In this document: positions 1 through 8,283 of the stretch, piece by piece
How positions within the stretch are numbered: position 1 is the first letter of the stretch
How the letters are laid out: each line of letters starts with the position of its first letter
DNA from: Rhizobium sullae
GTDB lineage: Bacteria; Pseudomonadota; Alphaproteobacteria; Rhizobiales; Rhizobiaceae
Direction: 5' to 3'
DNA length: 42,125 nucleotides
NCBI RefSeq assembly: GCF_900169785.1
Contig: NZ_FWER01000051.1
Location: forward strand, 1 to 42,125
Program-made: the position numbers and the translations under genes
Notes under the pieces: model-generated
What the model was told of the DNA's origin: nothing
The model's database searches: none
The model's input: only the letters and a program-made list of their open reading frames with translations

Positions 1-887
1 AGGCTGGATAGCTGCGGAGGAAGCGTCTCGGCTTCCGTCCAGTCGCCATCGAGGCTCGTCGACTTCAGCCAGCTCTTTTCGTCGCGAAGGTAGAAGGTCT
101 TGTCTGCGTCGGTCCGGAAGACGTCCCAGTTGGTGTTGACCACGAAGGAAAGCCCTTGCACGCCCTTGGCTGGGGACACCACCGCCTTGCCGTCGGTCTG
201 CACGAGGATCGCGGGCGTCTCGCTGGTGAACACGGGCGGCGGGTCAGCTTTCAGTCCCGAGACGTCGTTCAACCGCTTGTAGTCGGCGAGGCTCGCCGTC
301 AGGCGGTCCTGCGAGACGGTAATCGGATCCGTCGGCATGATCTTGCCGACGCCGAGGGCGAGCTTCGAAAGCTGCTCCTTGTCGAGCGTCGAGAAGTTCA
401 CTTCGGTCGGCTGCACGTCGGTCAGGACGACGTTGCCCGTCTCGTCGTCGGCGACCGTCTTCGCGGAGATGCCGATCACGCCGTAGACGGGCTGGGCGTC
501 CTCCGAGGTCTTGAGTTCGGCCGCGACGAGCGCGTCAAGCTTTACGAAATCCGGCCAGTCGACGACCTGCGGTTGGAACAGAGTGAGCGTCGCGCCGCTG
601 TCGGCCGTGAATGTCCTCGGCCACGAGGGCGTGTCCGCTGCCGACTGGCTGAGATATCGTCCGCTGACGAAGCCGTTCCCCTTGCCGAACGCGACCGCGC
701 ACCATGCGCCGCTCGCGTCGCATTCCTTGAGATCGACCTGGGCGCCTTCAGGCAATTTGCCGACGGCGGCAAAGCCCGTACCGGGGCCGGATCTCAAATT
801 GACCCCGGTCGTGATGACCGCCGGATCGGCGAGAACATTGCCGGTGAGAAATATGGAGGCGACTAGGAAGACTAGCAGCTTTCGCAT
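1..887 (-). CDS. Exported SH3b-domain protein, C-terminus beyond the left edge
   Basis: The reading frame stays open from an ATG at 887 to the window edge, about 295 codons, so the protein is partial. It begins with a signal peptide (MRKLLVFLVASIFLTGNVLA), followed by a bacterial SH3 domain (about residues 22-75: TTGVNLRSGPGTGFAAVGKLPEG, a Trp-Cys pair and a GFVSGRYL ending). Such SH3b domains usually bind cell-wall or envelope ligands. The rest (from about residue 90) is an acidic, Pro/Asp-rich periplasmic region that I cannot assign to a function. It lies 86 bp downstream of the TPR gene on the same strand and may share its transcript, although a GTTAC motif at 967-979 sits just upstream and could mark its own control. 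The plus-strand ORFs across this stretch are shadows. The SH3b call is good; the role is unknown. Confidence 0.75.
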   Translation of the reverse strand, partial: MRKLLVFLVASIFLTGNVLADPAVITTGVNLRSGPGTGFAAVGKLPEGAQVDLKECDASGAWCAVAFGKGNGFVSGRYLSQSAADTPSWPRTFTADSGATLTLFQPQVVDWPDFVKLDALVAAELKTSEDAQPVYGVIGISAKTVADDETGNVVLTDVQPTEVNFSTLDKEQLSKLALGVGKIMPTDPITVSQDRLTASLADYKRLNDVSGLKADPPPVFTSETPAILVQTDGKAVVSPAKGVQGLSFVVNTNWDVFRTDADKTFYLRDEKSWLKSTSLDGDWTEAETLPPQLSS

Positions 888-966
888 CGTGGCGGCCCTT
901 CGACATCATCGCCCGCTATCTGCGGACCTGTCGAAGGAATGCCATCGGAGGCTTCAGGACAAGGAT

Positions 967-979
967 GTTACTGTTACAT
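967..979. promoter_or_regulatory. GTTACTGTTACAT motif, copy 1
   Basis: GTTACTGTTACAT overlaps the stop codon of the TPR gene and lies about 80 bp upstream of the SH3b gene start. The same core recurs at 3163-3178 and, as a perfect dyad, at 3207-3221, both in front of the neighbouring divergent genes. A shared regulator is inferred from the repetition only. Confidence 0.35.
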
Positions 980-2695
980 GGCCCCGCTGCTGACGAGTTC
1001 CGGCACCTTCAGGCCGGCTTCCTGTATTCCCGCCCTGAGTGCGGCTTCGAGCTCCGGGTCGTAACGGGTGCCGGAGAACATCGCCGCCACCGTGCGGTCG
1101 AGATCGGGATGCTGCAGCCGGGCGGCGGCTATCTCCTTCTCAGTGACCGACCGGTCGCCGATCCGGGCGATCGCCGCCAGTTTCAGCACCACCGTCGGGG
1201 TGTCGGCCGCGGGAACCTGTCTCGCTTGAAACACCGCCTGCGCGTAGTTCCCCTGACGGTAGGCGTCGAGGATCATCACGAAGCTCGCATCCCTGATCGG
1301 CTGACCGGCGACGTCGGTCGCTTTTTGCGCAAGCTCAGCACCCCCCTGCCACTTCCCGCTCAAGAAAAGGACCATCGAGAGCTTTGCAAGCAGGTCGGCA
1401 TTCTCGGGGTTCAACGCGACGCCGCGTCGACCGGCCGCGATGGCGGTATCGTTTTGTCCGAGCTGGTACTGGGTCGCCATCTGCGCGAGCGCAGCTCTGG
1501 GCGACGACGGCGAGATGGTGGCTGCCCTGTTGGCGAGATCGACGCCTCGTCCGAAGTAGCTGTCGTCTCCGGTCGTGCGGCCCGTCCACAACATCACGCG
1601 CGCGAGCGTCGCCATAGCGTCGGCGTCCTTGGGATCGGCGGCGATCGTCGCTTCAAGGCACGGCCGGGCCGCTTTCAGGCCCGCGGGATCACGAAGCTCG
1701 ACCGCGAACTCGCCGCGAAGGACGCAAATGTTGCCGGTCGCCGTCTGAGGGAGGTTGCGCCTGAGCTCGATGGTGTTGACGACGCCCGCTGGTCCCGCGA
1801 GCCTGCGCGAGACGCCGTAAACGAGGTCGCGCACCGCGTCGTCGCGTGAACCCTCGGAGGCCGGGCGACGTTCTTCGTCGGTCCAGACCGCCTCTCCAGT
1901 GCCAGCGTCGGAGACCTGCCACCATATGGAAACGGATCGCGCGTCTTCCGCGTATCGCATCTTGATGTCGTAGGAGTTTTCTTCCGGCGCGTCGGCACGG
2001 GACCGCGTCGCGACGGCGCCCGACTTAAGGCGCACGGTCCCAAAACGGGCCAGCGACACCGCCAGATCCTCCATGGCCGCCCGGCTGGCCGCCTCGTCCG
2101 GGCGCGCCGCGTCCATCGACAACGCGATCAAAGGCTTCCGCGTCTCCACGAGCGCGGGGCTCGCGGCGCGATAGGCGAGACCTCCTGTCACGGCGATGGC
2201 GGCGACTGCCGCGCCTGCCATGATGGCGTAGCGCCAGCTTCTATCACCTGCCCCTGAACTCGGCTTGACCGCCGCTTCGGTTGCGAGACCGACGTCCTCG
2301 TGCTCGTCAGTGTCCTCAGGGCGGGGGCGATGGTTCCGCTCGACGAAGATCGGCACGTAGCGTCCGCGCGGGATGTCGAGCCGCGCGCCCGGTTCGTCGG
2401 CGAGCTGCTCGTAATATTTCTGGAGCGTCTCACGGAGGCGGGTCGCCTCGATGCGGACGATCGGATCGGAGGATGGATCGAAGGACGGGGGCCGGTTGAA
2501 GACGTCGACGGCGATCGAGTAAGCTTTGACCGCGTCGCTGCGACCCTCGAACAACGCCTCCACGATGTATTTCAAAAAGGCCCGGTGGCGGTCCGATACG
2601 TGGAGCCTTGGATCGGCCAGCAGCCGCTCCGCTTCCAACCGCGCCTGTCCTTCGGAGACCGTGCGTACCCCATTGCTCACGCCGTTCGCTGCCAT
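974..2695 (-). CDS. Membrane-anchored TPR protein with an adenylate-cyclase-associated type N-terminal region
   Basis: 573 aa. The N-terminal ~125 residues (ADPRLHVSDRHRAFLKYIVE, PIVRIEATRLRETLQKYYE, IPRGRYVPIFVER) match the conserved cytoplasmic segment found in many rhizobial TPR proteins annotated as adenylate-cyclase-like or transcriptional-regulator-like. One membrane span lies at about 154-174 (YAIMAGAAVAAIAVTGGLAY). It is followed by a TolB/FlgO-like alpha-beta region (about 190-300) and helical TPR-type repeats (about 330-560). No cyclase catalytic domain is visible, so enzymatic activity is not implied. It probably senses or scaffolds at the inner membrane. It follows a 92-aa gene after 96 bp on the same strand. 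Start ATG at 2695. Confidence 0.7.
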   Translation of the reverse strand: MAANGVSNGVRTVSEGQARLEAERLLADPRLHVSDRHRAFLKYIVEALFEGRSDAVKAYSIAVDVFNRPPSFDPSSDPIVRIEATRLRETLQKYYEQLADEPGARLDIPRGRYVPIFVERNHRPRPEDTDEHEDVGLATEAAVKPSSGAGDRSWRYAIMAGAAVAAIAVTGGLAYRAASPALVETRKPLIALSMDAARPDEAASRAAMEDLAVSLARFGTVRLKSGAVATRSRADAPEENSYDIKMRYAEDARSVSIWWQVSDAGTGEAVWTDEERRPASEGSRDDAVRDLVYGVSRRLAGPAGVVNTIELRRNLPQTATGNICVLRGEFAVELRDPAGLKAARPCLEATIAADPKDADAMATLARVMLWTGRTTGDDSYFGRGVDLANRAATISPSSPRAALAQMATQYQLGQNDTAIAAGRRGVALNPENADLLAKLSMVLFLSGKWQGGAELAQKATDVAGQPIRDASFVMILDAYRQGNYAQAVFQARQVPAADTPTVVLKLAAIARIGDRSVTEKEIAAARLQHPDLDRTVAAMFSGTRYDPELEAALRAGIQEAGLKVPELVSSGAM

Positions 2696-2791
2696 ATCGC
2701 CCTCGCGCCCGTCCGCCCATAAGCAGTGGGAAATGTTACGCTACAGCACCCTCGGTTGCAATCCGGAAACCTGACGTGGCGTCTTGAACGC

Positions 2792-3070
2792 TTAAGAACG
2801 GGTTCGCGCCTTCCGTGCACGACACCGAGCGACGATGTCCGTTTCCAGTGCCAGACACACGGTCCGGTACTCTTCGATCAATCCGTCTTCGCCGTCTCCC
2901 GTGCGTTTCAGGAGCCGCTCGAGCGTCGTGGTCGCGTCTTCGTAGGCCTCGCACAGGGGTTCAAGGTCGGCATCCTTCTGCCAGAGCAGTTGAAGCTGCC
3001 CGCGTAGCAAAGGCAACCGGAGCATCAGCTTCAACAATCCGCGGTGCGCGGCCTCCCTGGCGGTGTCCAT
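2792..3070 (-). CDS. Small helical protein of unknown function (92 aa)
   Basis: The frame is open further upstream, but the ATG at 3070 gives a coherent 92-aa product starting MDTAREAAHRGLLKLML. The longer upstream part is Arg-rich, carries the regulatory dyads and looks non-coding. The protein is almost entirely helical and charged, with Leu-rich heptads (LLRGQLQLLWQKDADLEPL, TTTLERLLKR), and has no signal peptide or recognised domain. It probably heads the minus-strand group with the TPR and SH3b genes. The Shine-Dalgarno match is weak and distant, so the start is uncertain. Confidence 0.45.
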   Translation of the reverse strand: MDTAREAAHRGLLKLMLRLPLLRGQLQLLWQKDADLEPLCEAYEDATTTLERLLKRTGDGEDGLIEEYRTVCLALETDIVARCRARKARTRS

Positions 3071-3162
3071 GGCGTGCAGGCGTTCCTTTCGAGCAGGATG
3101 CGTGCGAGGAGCGGGGATACGCCCTCGGTCATTCTCGCGCCGGTCAACGCGAAAAAGCGAGA

Positions 3163-3221
3163 TTGTTACTGTTACATTGAACGTCGACGCGGCCCGGGCA
3201 GCCTGCTTGTTACTGTAACAA
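3163..3221. promoter_or_regulatory. Paired TTGTTACTG dyads in the divergent promoter region
   Basis: TTGTTACTGTTACATT (3163-3178) and TTGTTACTGTAACAA (3207-3221) start 44 bp apart, about four helical turns. The second is a perfect 7-1-7 palindrome. They lie in the gap between the minus-strand 92-aa gene and the plus-strand beta-barrel gene, where an operator would control both directions. A third copy of the core is at 967-979. The dimeric regulator is inferred; no regulator gene lies next to it. Confidence 0.45.
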
Positions 3222-3277
3222 CCTGTGATCCTAACGCCTTTCGTGCTGGATTGCTCGTACTGAAACCGGAGGCCTTC

Positions 3278-4075
3278 GTGCGCTCGAATTGTTATCGCAT
3301 TCCTGCGTTCCTGATGCTGACGACCGCCCTCCCGGCGGCCGCGCAGGAGGCCCATGACGTCGTCAACGAGGCGAACAACCCGTTGACGCCGAAGATCACC
3401 ATCAACTTGCAGGACTATTATATTCCGAGCTTCGTCGAGACGCCCGGCGATCCCGAGGCGAACCAATTCCTGCTGCGCGGCCTCATTCCGTCAGACATGT
3501 TCGGTCTGCCTCAGCTTCTGCGCTTCACGCTTCCGGTCGCGATGTCGCCGGACGTTCCGAGCGGCTACGTCACCGGTCTCGGCGATCTGACGCTCATCGA
3601 TCTCTTCGTCCTGCCAAAAGCGGGCGACATGACGTTCGCCGCCGGTCCTGTGCTCGTCATCCCGACCGCAACGGACGAGCAACTCGGAAGCGGCAAGTGG
3701 CAGGCGGGCGCCGCGGAGGTCGTCGTCGCGCCTCAGAGATGGGGCATGCTCGGTGGTCTTCTAACCTATCAGATTTCCTTTGCAGGGGTCGACGACCGCG
3801 AGGACGTGAACCTTCTGACCTTTCAGCCGATCGTCAACGTCAACCTCTCGGACGGTTGGTACCTTCGATCCTCCGCGATCTGGAACTTCAACCTTGAGAG
3901 CGGCAACAGCTACATCCCGGTTGGTGCAGGCGTCGGCAAGGTCTTCCAGCTCGACAAGGGCGTTACAATGAACGCCTTTGTAGAGCCGCAGTACACGGTC
4001 TGGCACGACGGGCCGGGCGCGCCGCGCTGGCAGATCTTCGCAGGCGTGAACTTCCAGTTTCCAATAGGCCGTTGA
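3278..4075 (+). CDS. Outer-membrane beta-barrel transporter-like protein
   Basis: 265 aa from a GTG at 3278, chosen because GGAGG sits five bases upstream and the product then begins with a clean signal peptide (RSNCYRIPAFLMLTTALPAAAQ). The frame is open upstream to 3044 but that part carries the regulatory dyads. The mature protein shows alternating amphipathic strands and motifs seen in the Phenol_MetA_deg-like / so-called neuromedin U bacterial family (NPLTPKITINLQDYYIPSF, GLGDLTLIDLFVLPK, ATDEQLGSGKWQAGAAEVVV) and ends in a strand finishing FQFPIGR. It probably sits in the outer membrane as a pore or transporter. It is first in an operon with the two DUF1254/DUF1214 genes (25-bp gap), which suggests a shared substrate or envelope job. 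The substrate is unknown. Confidence 0.75.
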   Translation: MRSNCYRIPAFLMLTTALPAAAQEAHDVVNEANNPLTPKITINLQDYYIPSFVETPGDPEANQFLLRGLIPSDMFGLPQLLRFTLPVAMSPDVPSGYVTGLGDLTLIDLFVLPKAGDMTFAAGPVLVIPTATDEQLGSGKWQAGAAEVVVAPQRWGMLGGLLTYQISFAGVDDREDVNLLTFQPIVNVNLSDGWYLRSSAIWNFNLESGNSYIPVGAGVGKVFQLDKGVTMNAFVEPQYTVWHDGPGAPRWQIFAGVNFQFPIGR

Positions 4076-4100
4076 GGCCGTCGTATTCAAGGAGACCAAG

Positions 4101-5501
4101 ATGCGCAACCTCGCCATGGCAGTTCTCCTGCTTTCCTCCACCGCGACCGTGTCGTTCGCCCGCTCTCCGGAAGAGCTGACGTCGCTAACGGTCGAACGCC
4201 GCGCAGTCGAAGCTGTCATCTGGGGCATGCCCGCGGTCAACTACGACCTGATGCTCCAGGAAGCGGTCGATGCCGGGAGTGGCGTCAACCAGATCGTCTA
4301 TTGGTCGCGGCTACCAACGTGGAAAAACCAGACGCTCACGCCGAACCCCGACTCCGTCTACCTCATGGCCTTCTTCAACACGAAGGCCGGACCTGTCGTG
4401 CTGGAAATTCCGCCCGCCAACGGTGGCTCGATCACGGGCAACATCGACGATGTCTGGCAGCAGGCATTGGAGGACGCGGGGCCGAGCGGGGCGGACAAGG
4501 GCCGAGGCGGCAAATATCTGATCCTGCCGCCTGGTTATGCGGAGAAGGTGCCCGACGGATACATCCCGCTGCGATCGGACACGTACGGGGGCTATGCGCT
4601 GCTGCGCTCGACTCCTGCGAGCGGCAGCGGCGAAGACGTCGCCAAGGCGGTCGAATACGGGAAGCGGGCAAAACTGTACCCGCTGTCTCAGGCGGACAAC
4701 CCGCCGGCGACAAAATACGTCGACGTGATCGACACCGTCTTCGACTCGACCATTCCCTACGACTTCCGCTTCTTCGAAGCGCTCAACCGCATCGTGCAGG
4801 AGGAGCCCTGGCTCGAGCGCGACAGGGCGATGATCGACCAGCTCAAGTCGATCGGCATCGAGAAGGGCAAGCCCTTCGCTCCGGATGAAAAGACCAAGGC
4901 GATTCTCGAAGATGCTGCCAAGGAGGCCCATGCCTGGCTGCAATTCAAGTACGAAACAGCCTTTGATCCCTACAACGAGGGCCACCAATGGGGCGTGCCT
5001 GCCAAGCCGGAGGTCGTTGAGGGTCAGGCGAATGCCTACGCGAAGCCTGACATCTACCCCACCGACGACCGCGGTCTCACCTACACATACGGTTTCATTG
5101 GCATCAAGCGCCTGGGCGCTGGCCAGTTCTACCTGATGACGATCAAGGACAAGGACGGCCAGCATCTGGACGGAGGCCAGACCTATCGCCTCACCGTGCC
5201 GGCGAACGCGCCTGTCGGGCAGTACTGGTCGGCGACCGTCTATGACAGCACCACCCATGCGTTCATCCGCGACGAGGAGCGATTCAGCCGATCCTCGCAG
5301 AGCCCGGACCTGCAGACCAACGCCGACGGCTCGGTGGACATCTTCTTCGGTCCAAAGGCCTCGGCAGGCAAGGAGTCAAACTGGATACCCACGAGCGCCG
5401 GTGGAGGATTCGAAGTCCTCTTCCGCTTCTACGCGCCGGAGAAGCCGCTGTTCGACAAGACGTGGGTGCTACCCGACATCGAAAGGATCGCGGCGCAATG
5501 A
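4101..5501 (+). CDS. Exported DUF1254/DUF1214 protein A (466 aa)
   Basis: ATG at 4101 with an AAGGAGA ribosome site 8-9 bases upstream. A Sec signal peptide (MRNLAMAVLLLSSTATVSFA) is followed by a DUF1254 domain at about 35-190 (AVEAVIWGMPAVNYDLM, TLTPNPDSVYLMAFFNTKAGPVVLEIP) and a C-terminal DUF1214 domain at about 335-460 (YWSATVYDSTTHAFI, NADGSVDIFFGPKA, FEVLFRFYAPEKPLFDKTW). Proteins with this pair are common in alphaproteobacterial envelopes; no biochemical role is settled. It is followed after 16 bp by a shorter relative, so the operon carries a divergent tandem pair. The minus-strand ORFs here are shadows. Confidence 0.85.
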   Translation: MRNLAMAVLLLSSTATVSFARSPEELTSLTVERRAVEAVIWGMPAVNYDLMLQEAVDAGSGVNQIVYWSRLPTWKNQTLTPNPDSVYLMAFFNTKAGPVVLEIPPANGGSITGNIDDVWQQALEDAGPSGADKGRGGKYLILPPGYAEKVPDGYIPLRSDTYGGYALLRSTPASGSGEDVAKAVEYGKRAKLYPLSQADNPPATKYVDVIDTVFDSTIPYDFRFFEALNRIVQEEPWLERDRAMIDQLKSIGIEKGKPFAPDEKTKAILEDAAKEAHAWLQFKYETAFDPYNEGHQWGVPAKPEVVEGQANAYAKPDIYPTDDRGLTYTYGFIGIKRLGAGQFYLMTIKDKDGQHLDGGQTYRLTVPANAPVGQYWSATVYDSTTHAFIRDEERFSRSSQSPDLQTNADGSVDIFFGPKASAGKESNWIPTSAGGGFEVLFRFYAPEKPLFDKTWVLPDIERIAAQ

Positions 5502-5517
5502 TCAGGGAGGTGACGCC

Positions 5518-6558
5518 ATGAAAGCCATTCGCACATCCATCTGCGCCGGTTTAGCGCTGGCGGCAATCGTTTCCCTTGCGCTCGCACAAGCGCCGTCAGG
5601 TGGCGCCACACTGGTCACCCCCGACAATTTCGTGCGCGCTGAGAGCGGCCTTTACTTCGGCAACGTCGTCAAAGATGCGGGAGGAACCGGCAGGTTCTTT
5701 CATCATCGCGAAGTGACGCCAATCGATAAGCAACCGGTGATTCGCATGAATCGTGACACGCTCTATTCCGGGGCTCTGTTCGATCTCGATGCCGGCCCGG
5801 TGACGATCACGTTGCCCGATGCCGGCCAGCGCTTCATGTCGATGCAGGTGATCGACGAGGACGAGTACACTCCGATGGTCATCTACGACGCGGGGCCCCA
5901 CACCCTCGCTAAGGAGGAGATCGGCACTCGCTATGTGATGACGGCGATCCGTATCCTCGTCGATCCGGGAAATCCCAGCGACGTCAAGCAGGCTCACGCG
6001 CTCCAGGATGCAATCAAGGTCGACCAGCCAGGCGGCCCGGGAACATTCCAGGTGCCCGCCTGGGATCAGACAAGCCAGAAACGGGTACGCGAGGCGCTTC
6101 TCGTGCTCGCCTCAACGCTGCCCGACACGAAGAGTGCGTTTGGCCCGCGAGGACAAGTCGATCCGGTGCGGCGCCTGATCCAGGCCGCGGCAGCCTGGGG
6201 CGGCAATCCCGAGAAGGACGCGACCTATCTCAACTTTACGCCGGCCCAGAACGACGGCACGGCAATCTACAAGCTCAGTGTCAAGGACGTGCCCATTGAC
6301 GGCTTCTGGTCGATCAGCATCTACAACGCCAAGGGTTACTTCGAGAAGAATCCGCATGATGCGTACACGCTGAACAATTTGACCGCGAATAAGGAAGCGG
6401 ACGGCTCGGTCGCCATCCGGTTCGGCGGATGTGACGGCAAGATTCCTAACTGCCTGCCGACCATGGCGGGCTGGAACTATCTGGTGCGCCTCTATCGCCC
6501 GCATCCCGAAATACTGGACGGCAGCTGGAAATTCCCGGAAGCGCAGCCGGTGAACTGA
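5518..6558 (+). CDS. Exported DUF1254/DUF1214 protein B (346 aa)
   Basis: The ATG at 5518 follows GGGAGG with a 7-base spacer; the longer upstream frame overlaps the preceding gene and is rejected. The signal peptide MKAIRTSICAGLALAAIVSL ends near ALAQA. Residues about 40-160 are DUF1254-like (IRMNRDTLYSGALFDLDAGPVTITLPD, MQVIDEDEYTPMVIYDAGPH). Residues about 235-340 are DUF1214-like (DGFWSISIYNAKGYFEKN, EADGSVAIRFGG, WNYLVRLYRPHPEILDGSW). It is about 120 residues shorter than its upstream paralogue. The sulfatase remnant follows 65 bp downstream in the same direction, so the original operon probably had four genes. Confidence 0.85.
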   Translation: MKAIRTSICAGLALAAIVSLALAQAPSGGATLVTPDNFVRAESGLYFGNVVKDAGGTGRFFHHREVTPIDKQPVIRMNRDTLYSGALFDLDAGPVTITLPDAGQRFMSMQVIDEDEYTPMVIYDAGPHTLAKEEIGTRYVMTAIRILVDPGNPSDVKQAHALQDAIKVDQPGGPGTFQVPAWDQTSQKRVREALLVLASTLPDTKSAFGPRGQVDPVRRLIQAAAAWGGNPEKDATYLNFTPAQNDGTAIYKLSVKDVPIDGFWSISIYNAKGYFEKNPHDAYTLNNLTANKEADGSVAIRFGGCDGKIPNCLPTMAGWNYLVRLYRPHPEILDGSWKFPEAQPVN

Positions 6559-6623
6559 TGGGGAAACGCCAGCCTGTGTGCTCGGGACGGACCCGCGTCT
6601 TCATGTCGATGCAGGAGGAGACC

Positions 6624-7073
6624 ATGGACAGTCAAGAGAAGAGCGATCAGTCGGCAGCAACGGACGTTCCCGTCAGCCGGCGCAGCATTTTGCTGGGTGG
6701 CACCGCGCTTGTGGCTGCTTCCGCACTCATTGCGAGCAATGCGGCACCCCAGAGGGCAAAGGCGCAGGAGCAGCCTACCGCACCCTACGGCGGCAAGCCA
6801 AACATCCTCGTCATCTGGGGCGACGACATCGGATTCTGGAACCTCAGCGCCTACAGTCGCGGCGCGATGGGCTATCGCACGCCCAATATCGATCGCATCG
6901 CAAACGAAGGAGCGATCTTCTCCGACCACTACGCCCAGGCAAGCGGCACAGCGGGACGTGCGGCCTTCAGATATCGACGCTCTGATGCCGTGGAACGTCA
7001 AGAAGTAACGGCCTCACGTCACCGCTTACAACCAAGGCGCGGCGTGGTGAATTCTCCGTCGGACCGATGCTGA
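6624..7073 (+). pseudogene. Tat-exported sulfatase, truncated by internal deletion
   Basis: The ATG at 6624 follows AGGAGG at 6613-6618. Residues 18-50 form a Tat signal (SRRSILLGGTALVAASALIA); residues 59-115 are the sulfatase N-terminal block (KPNILVIWGDDIGFWNLSAY, RTPNIDRIANEGAIFSDHYAQ, GTAGRAAF). Intact relatives run to about 500-600 aa; here homology stops at residue 115 and the frame drifts to a stop at 7073. In the next frame SDIDALMPWNVKK ends at a stop at 7006-7008 and could be the original C-terminus, implying an internal deletion with a frame change near 6967. The residue expected to become formylglycine (Cys or Ser in the C-x-A-G-R type motif) is Gly108, so even the remaining part would be inactive. 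Confidence 0.7.
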
Positions 7074-7156
7074 TGGCTCTGGCGCGGACTCAGGATCGTG
7101 ATGGCTGATTGCAAGGCTTTGCATCTATCTTCGAGCCAAAGCAGCAGCAGGGCAGC

Positions 7157-7651
7157 TTAGCGTTCTTCGCCCTTGGCTGCGATGGCGTCGGCCGCCTGTT
7201 GCTGGGTTGCCATACGCTTGACCAACGCAAGAAGATCGCGCGTCGTATCGTGCGGCAGCGCCAACACAAGTTTCGCCAGCGCGAGATGATCGGAGGCCTC
7301 CTCCGGGGTTCTACCCAAAAGATGCGGCGCTGCTTCATAGATCATGTCCAGCGGCATGAAGCCCAAGATCTCACAGAGATGGATCATGCGAGTAACATGC
7401 ATTTTGGAGAAGGCGCGCTCGTATCGTCCATAGACTGGGATCGAAAGGCCGAGCAGCGGCGCAAGGTCGCCGCGAGTCAAACCTTCGTCCTCTCGAGCCT
7501 TGCGAAGGTAGGCAGCGATTTTCTCGTCCATTTCGCCCAGGGAGGTGATGCCATCAAATCCGGGTCGCCGGTATACCGGCTTATCAATTTCCGGATCGGT
7601 CGTTTCAACCAACCCCTTTGCACTTCTATAGCTGCTCATATCCCGCGTCAC
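7157..7651 (-). CDS. XRE-family helix-turn-helix regulator
   Basis: 164 aa. The GTG at 7651 has AAAGGGA about 8 bases upstream; an internal ATG at 7639 is the alternative. Residues about 43-100 form a Cro/CI-type helix-turn-helix (KIAAYLRKAREDEGLTRGDLAPLLGLSIPVYGRYERA). The C-terminal half is helical (HLALAKLVLALPHDTTRDLLALVKRMA). It is the leftmost gene of the conjugation block on its strand, 227 bp beyond a small membrane protein gene, and may regulate the transfer genes or itself. Two TGGCACT copies (7686-7692, 7714-7720) 28 bp apart upstream of its start are candidate operator halves. The target is inferred only. Confidence 0.7.
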   Translation of the reverse strand: MTRDMSSYRSAKGLVETTDPEIDKPVYRRPGFDGITSLGEMDEKIAAYLRKAREDEGLTRGDLAPLLGLSIPVYGRYERAFSKMHVTRMIHLCEILGFMPLDMIYEAAPHLLGRTPEEASDHLALAKLVLALPHDTTRDLLALVKRMATQQQAADAIAAKGEER

Positions 7652-7878
7652 AGAGTCGATCCCTTTACCTTAAGCCGCCCGAAGCTGGCACTATGCTTCA
7701 AATCGATTAAATTTGGCACTTTTCCCAATCACCTGAATTAGCTTTGTACCCTACCATTTTGGGGGCGTTTGGATGAAAGCAAGAACAAACGAAATGTTAC
7801 CGATATGCTTCTGCACGCGAAGGCACTTGGCGAACCGTAGCCGGAATCGATCATGGGAGACCAGCGGCTATCAGAGTA

Positions 7879-8283
7879 TCAGCGATTCTTTGCTGCGACC
7901 ATATTCCAACCGTCTGGCCCGCCTTCGAAAATCGATTCAACAAGTTTCTCGCCTTCGATCCAGCCAAGATGCGCCACGAGTTCACAAGCTACTGTATTTT
8001 CGTAAATACTAATGCACCGCTTCACATTCACCGTCGATCCATCGCCATGCTTCGTTATATCCCATTTGGATATACGAAATAGTTCTGACTTCGCACGGTC
8101 GTCCGTTGGCCGTGTAGCCTTATCGGGCACATGCTCAGAGCCGGTTCCCAACTTCGAAAGGACATTTGACATCTTGCTAAGGCCTATTCTCGGGCGGCCG
8201 AGCATAGGCGCCGCGTAGAGGCCGATGACGATACCGAGAGCTATTCCTAAGAGGAAGCTGCGGCCCATCCGCTCAGTACCCAT
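7879..8283 (-). CDS. Small single-span membrane protein (134 aa)
   Basis: Start ATG at 8283 overlaps the stop of the ribbon-helix-helix gene; ATG at 8268 is an alternative. One N-terminal hydrophobic segment (SFLLGIALGIVIGLYAAPML, about residues 9-28) is followed by a soluble domain with Lys/Asp-rich stretches and two cysteines (VKRCISIYENTVACELVAHLG). I do not recognise a family. As the third gene of a parA - RHH - membrane protein transcript it could attach the DNA-processing complex to the membrane, but this is only positional reasoning. Confidence 0.55.
   Translation of the reverse strand: MGTERMGRSFLLGIALGIVIGLYAAPMLGRPRIGLSKMSNVLSKLGTGSEHVPDKATRPTDDRAKSELFRISKWDITKHGDGSTVNVKRCISIYENTVACELVAHLGWIEGEKLVESIFEGGPDGWNMVAAKNR

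Noticed and set aside
156..866. Long plus-strand ORF (236 aa)
   Set aside because: Antisense shadow of the SH3b gene; Arg-rich, no domain, no ribosome site.
965..1849. Plus-strand ORF (294 aa)
   Set aside because: Antisense shadow of the TPR gene; composition typical of the reverse frame in GC-rich DNA.
4311..5258. Minus-strand ORF (315 aa)
   Set aside because: Lies fully inside the DUF1254/DUF1214 gene A; no recognisable family.
7074..7103. Short ACTCAGGATCGTGATGG match to the IS5 transposase at about 39253-39264
   Set aside because: Only about a dozen shared bases, no wider similarity; too short to call an IS fragment.
7686..7720. TGGCAC elements as sigma-54 promoter
   Set aside because: The matching -12 TTGC element at correct spacing is missing and no plus-strand gene follows.
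7773..8012. Plus-strand ORF (79 aa)
   Set aside because: Overlaps the small membrane protein gene antisense; Arg/Ser-rich and without a ribosome site.
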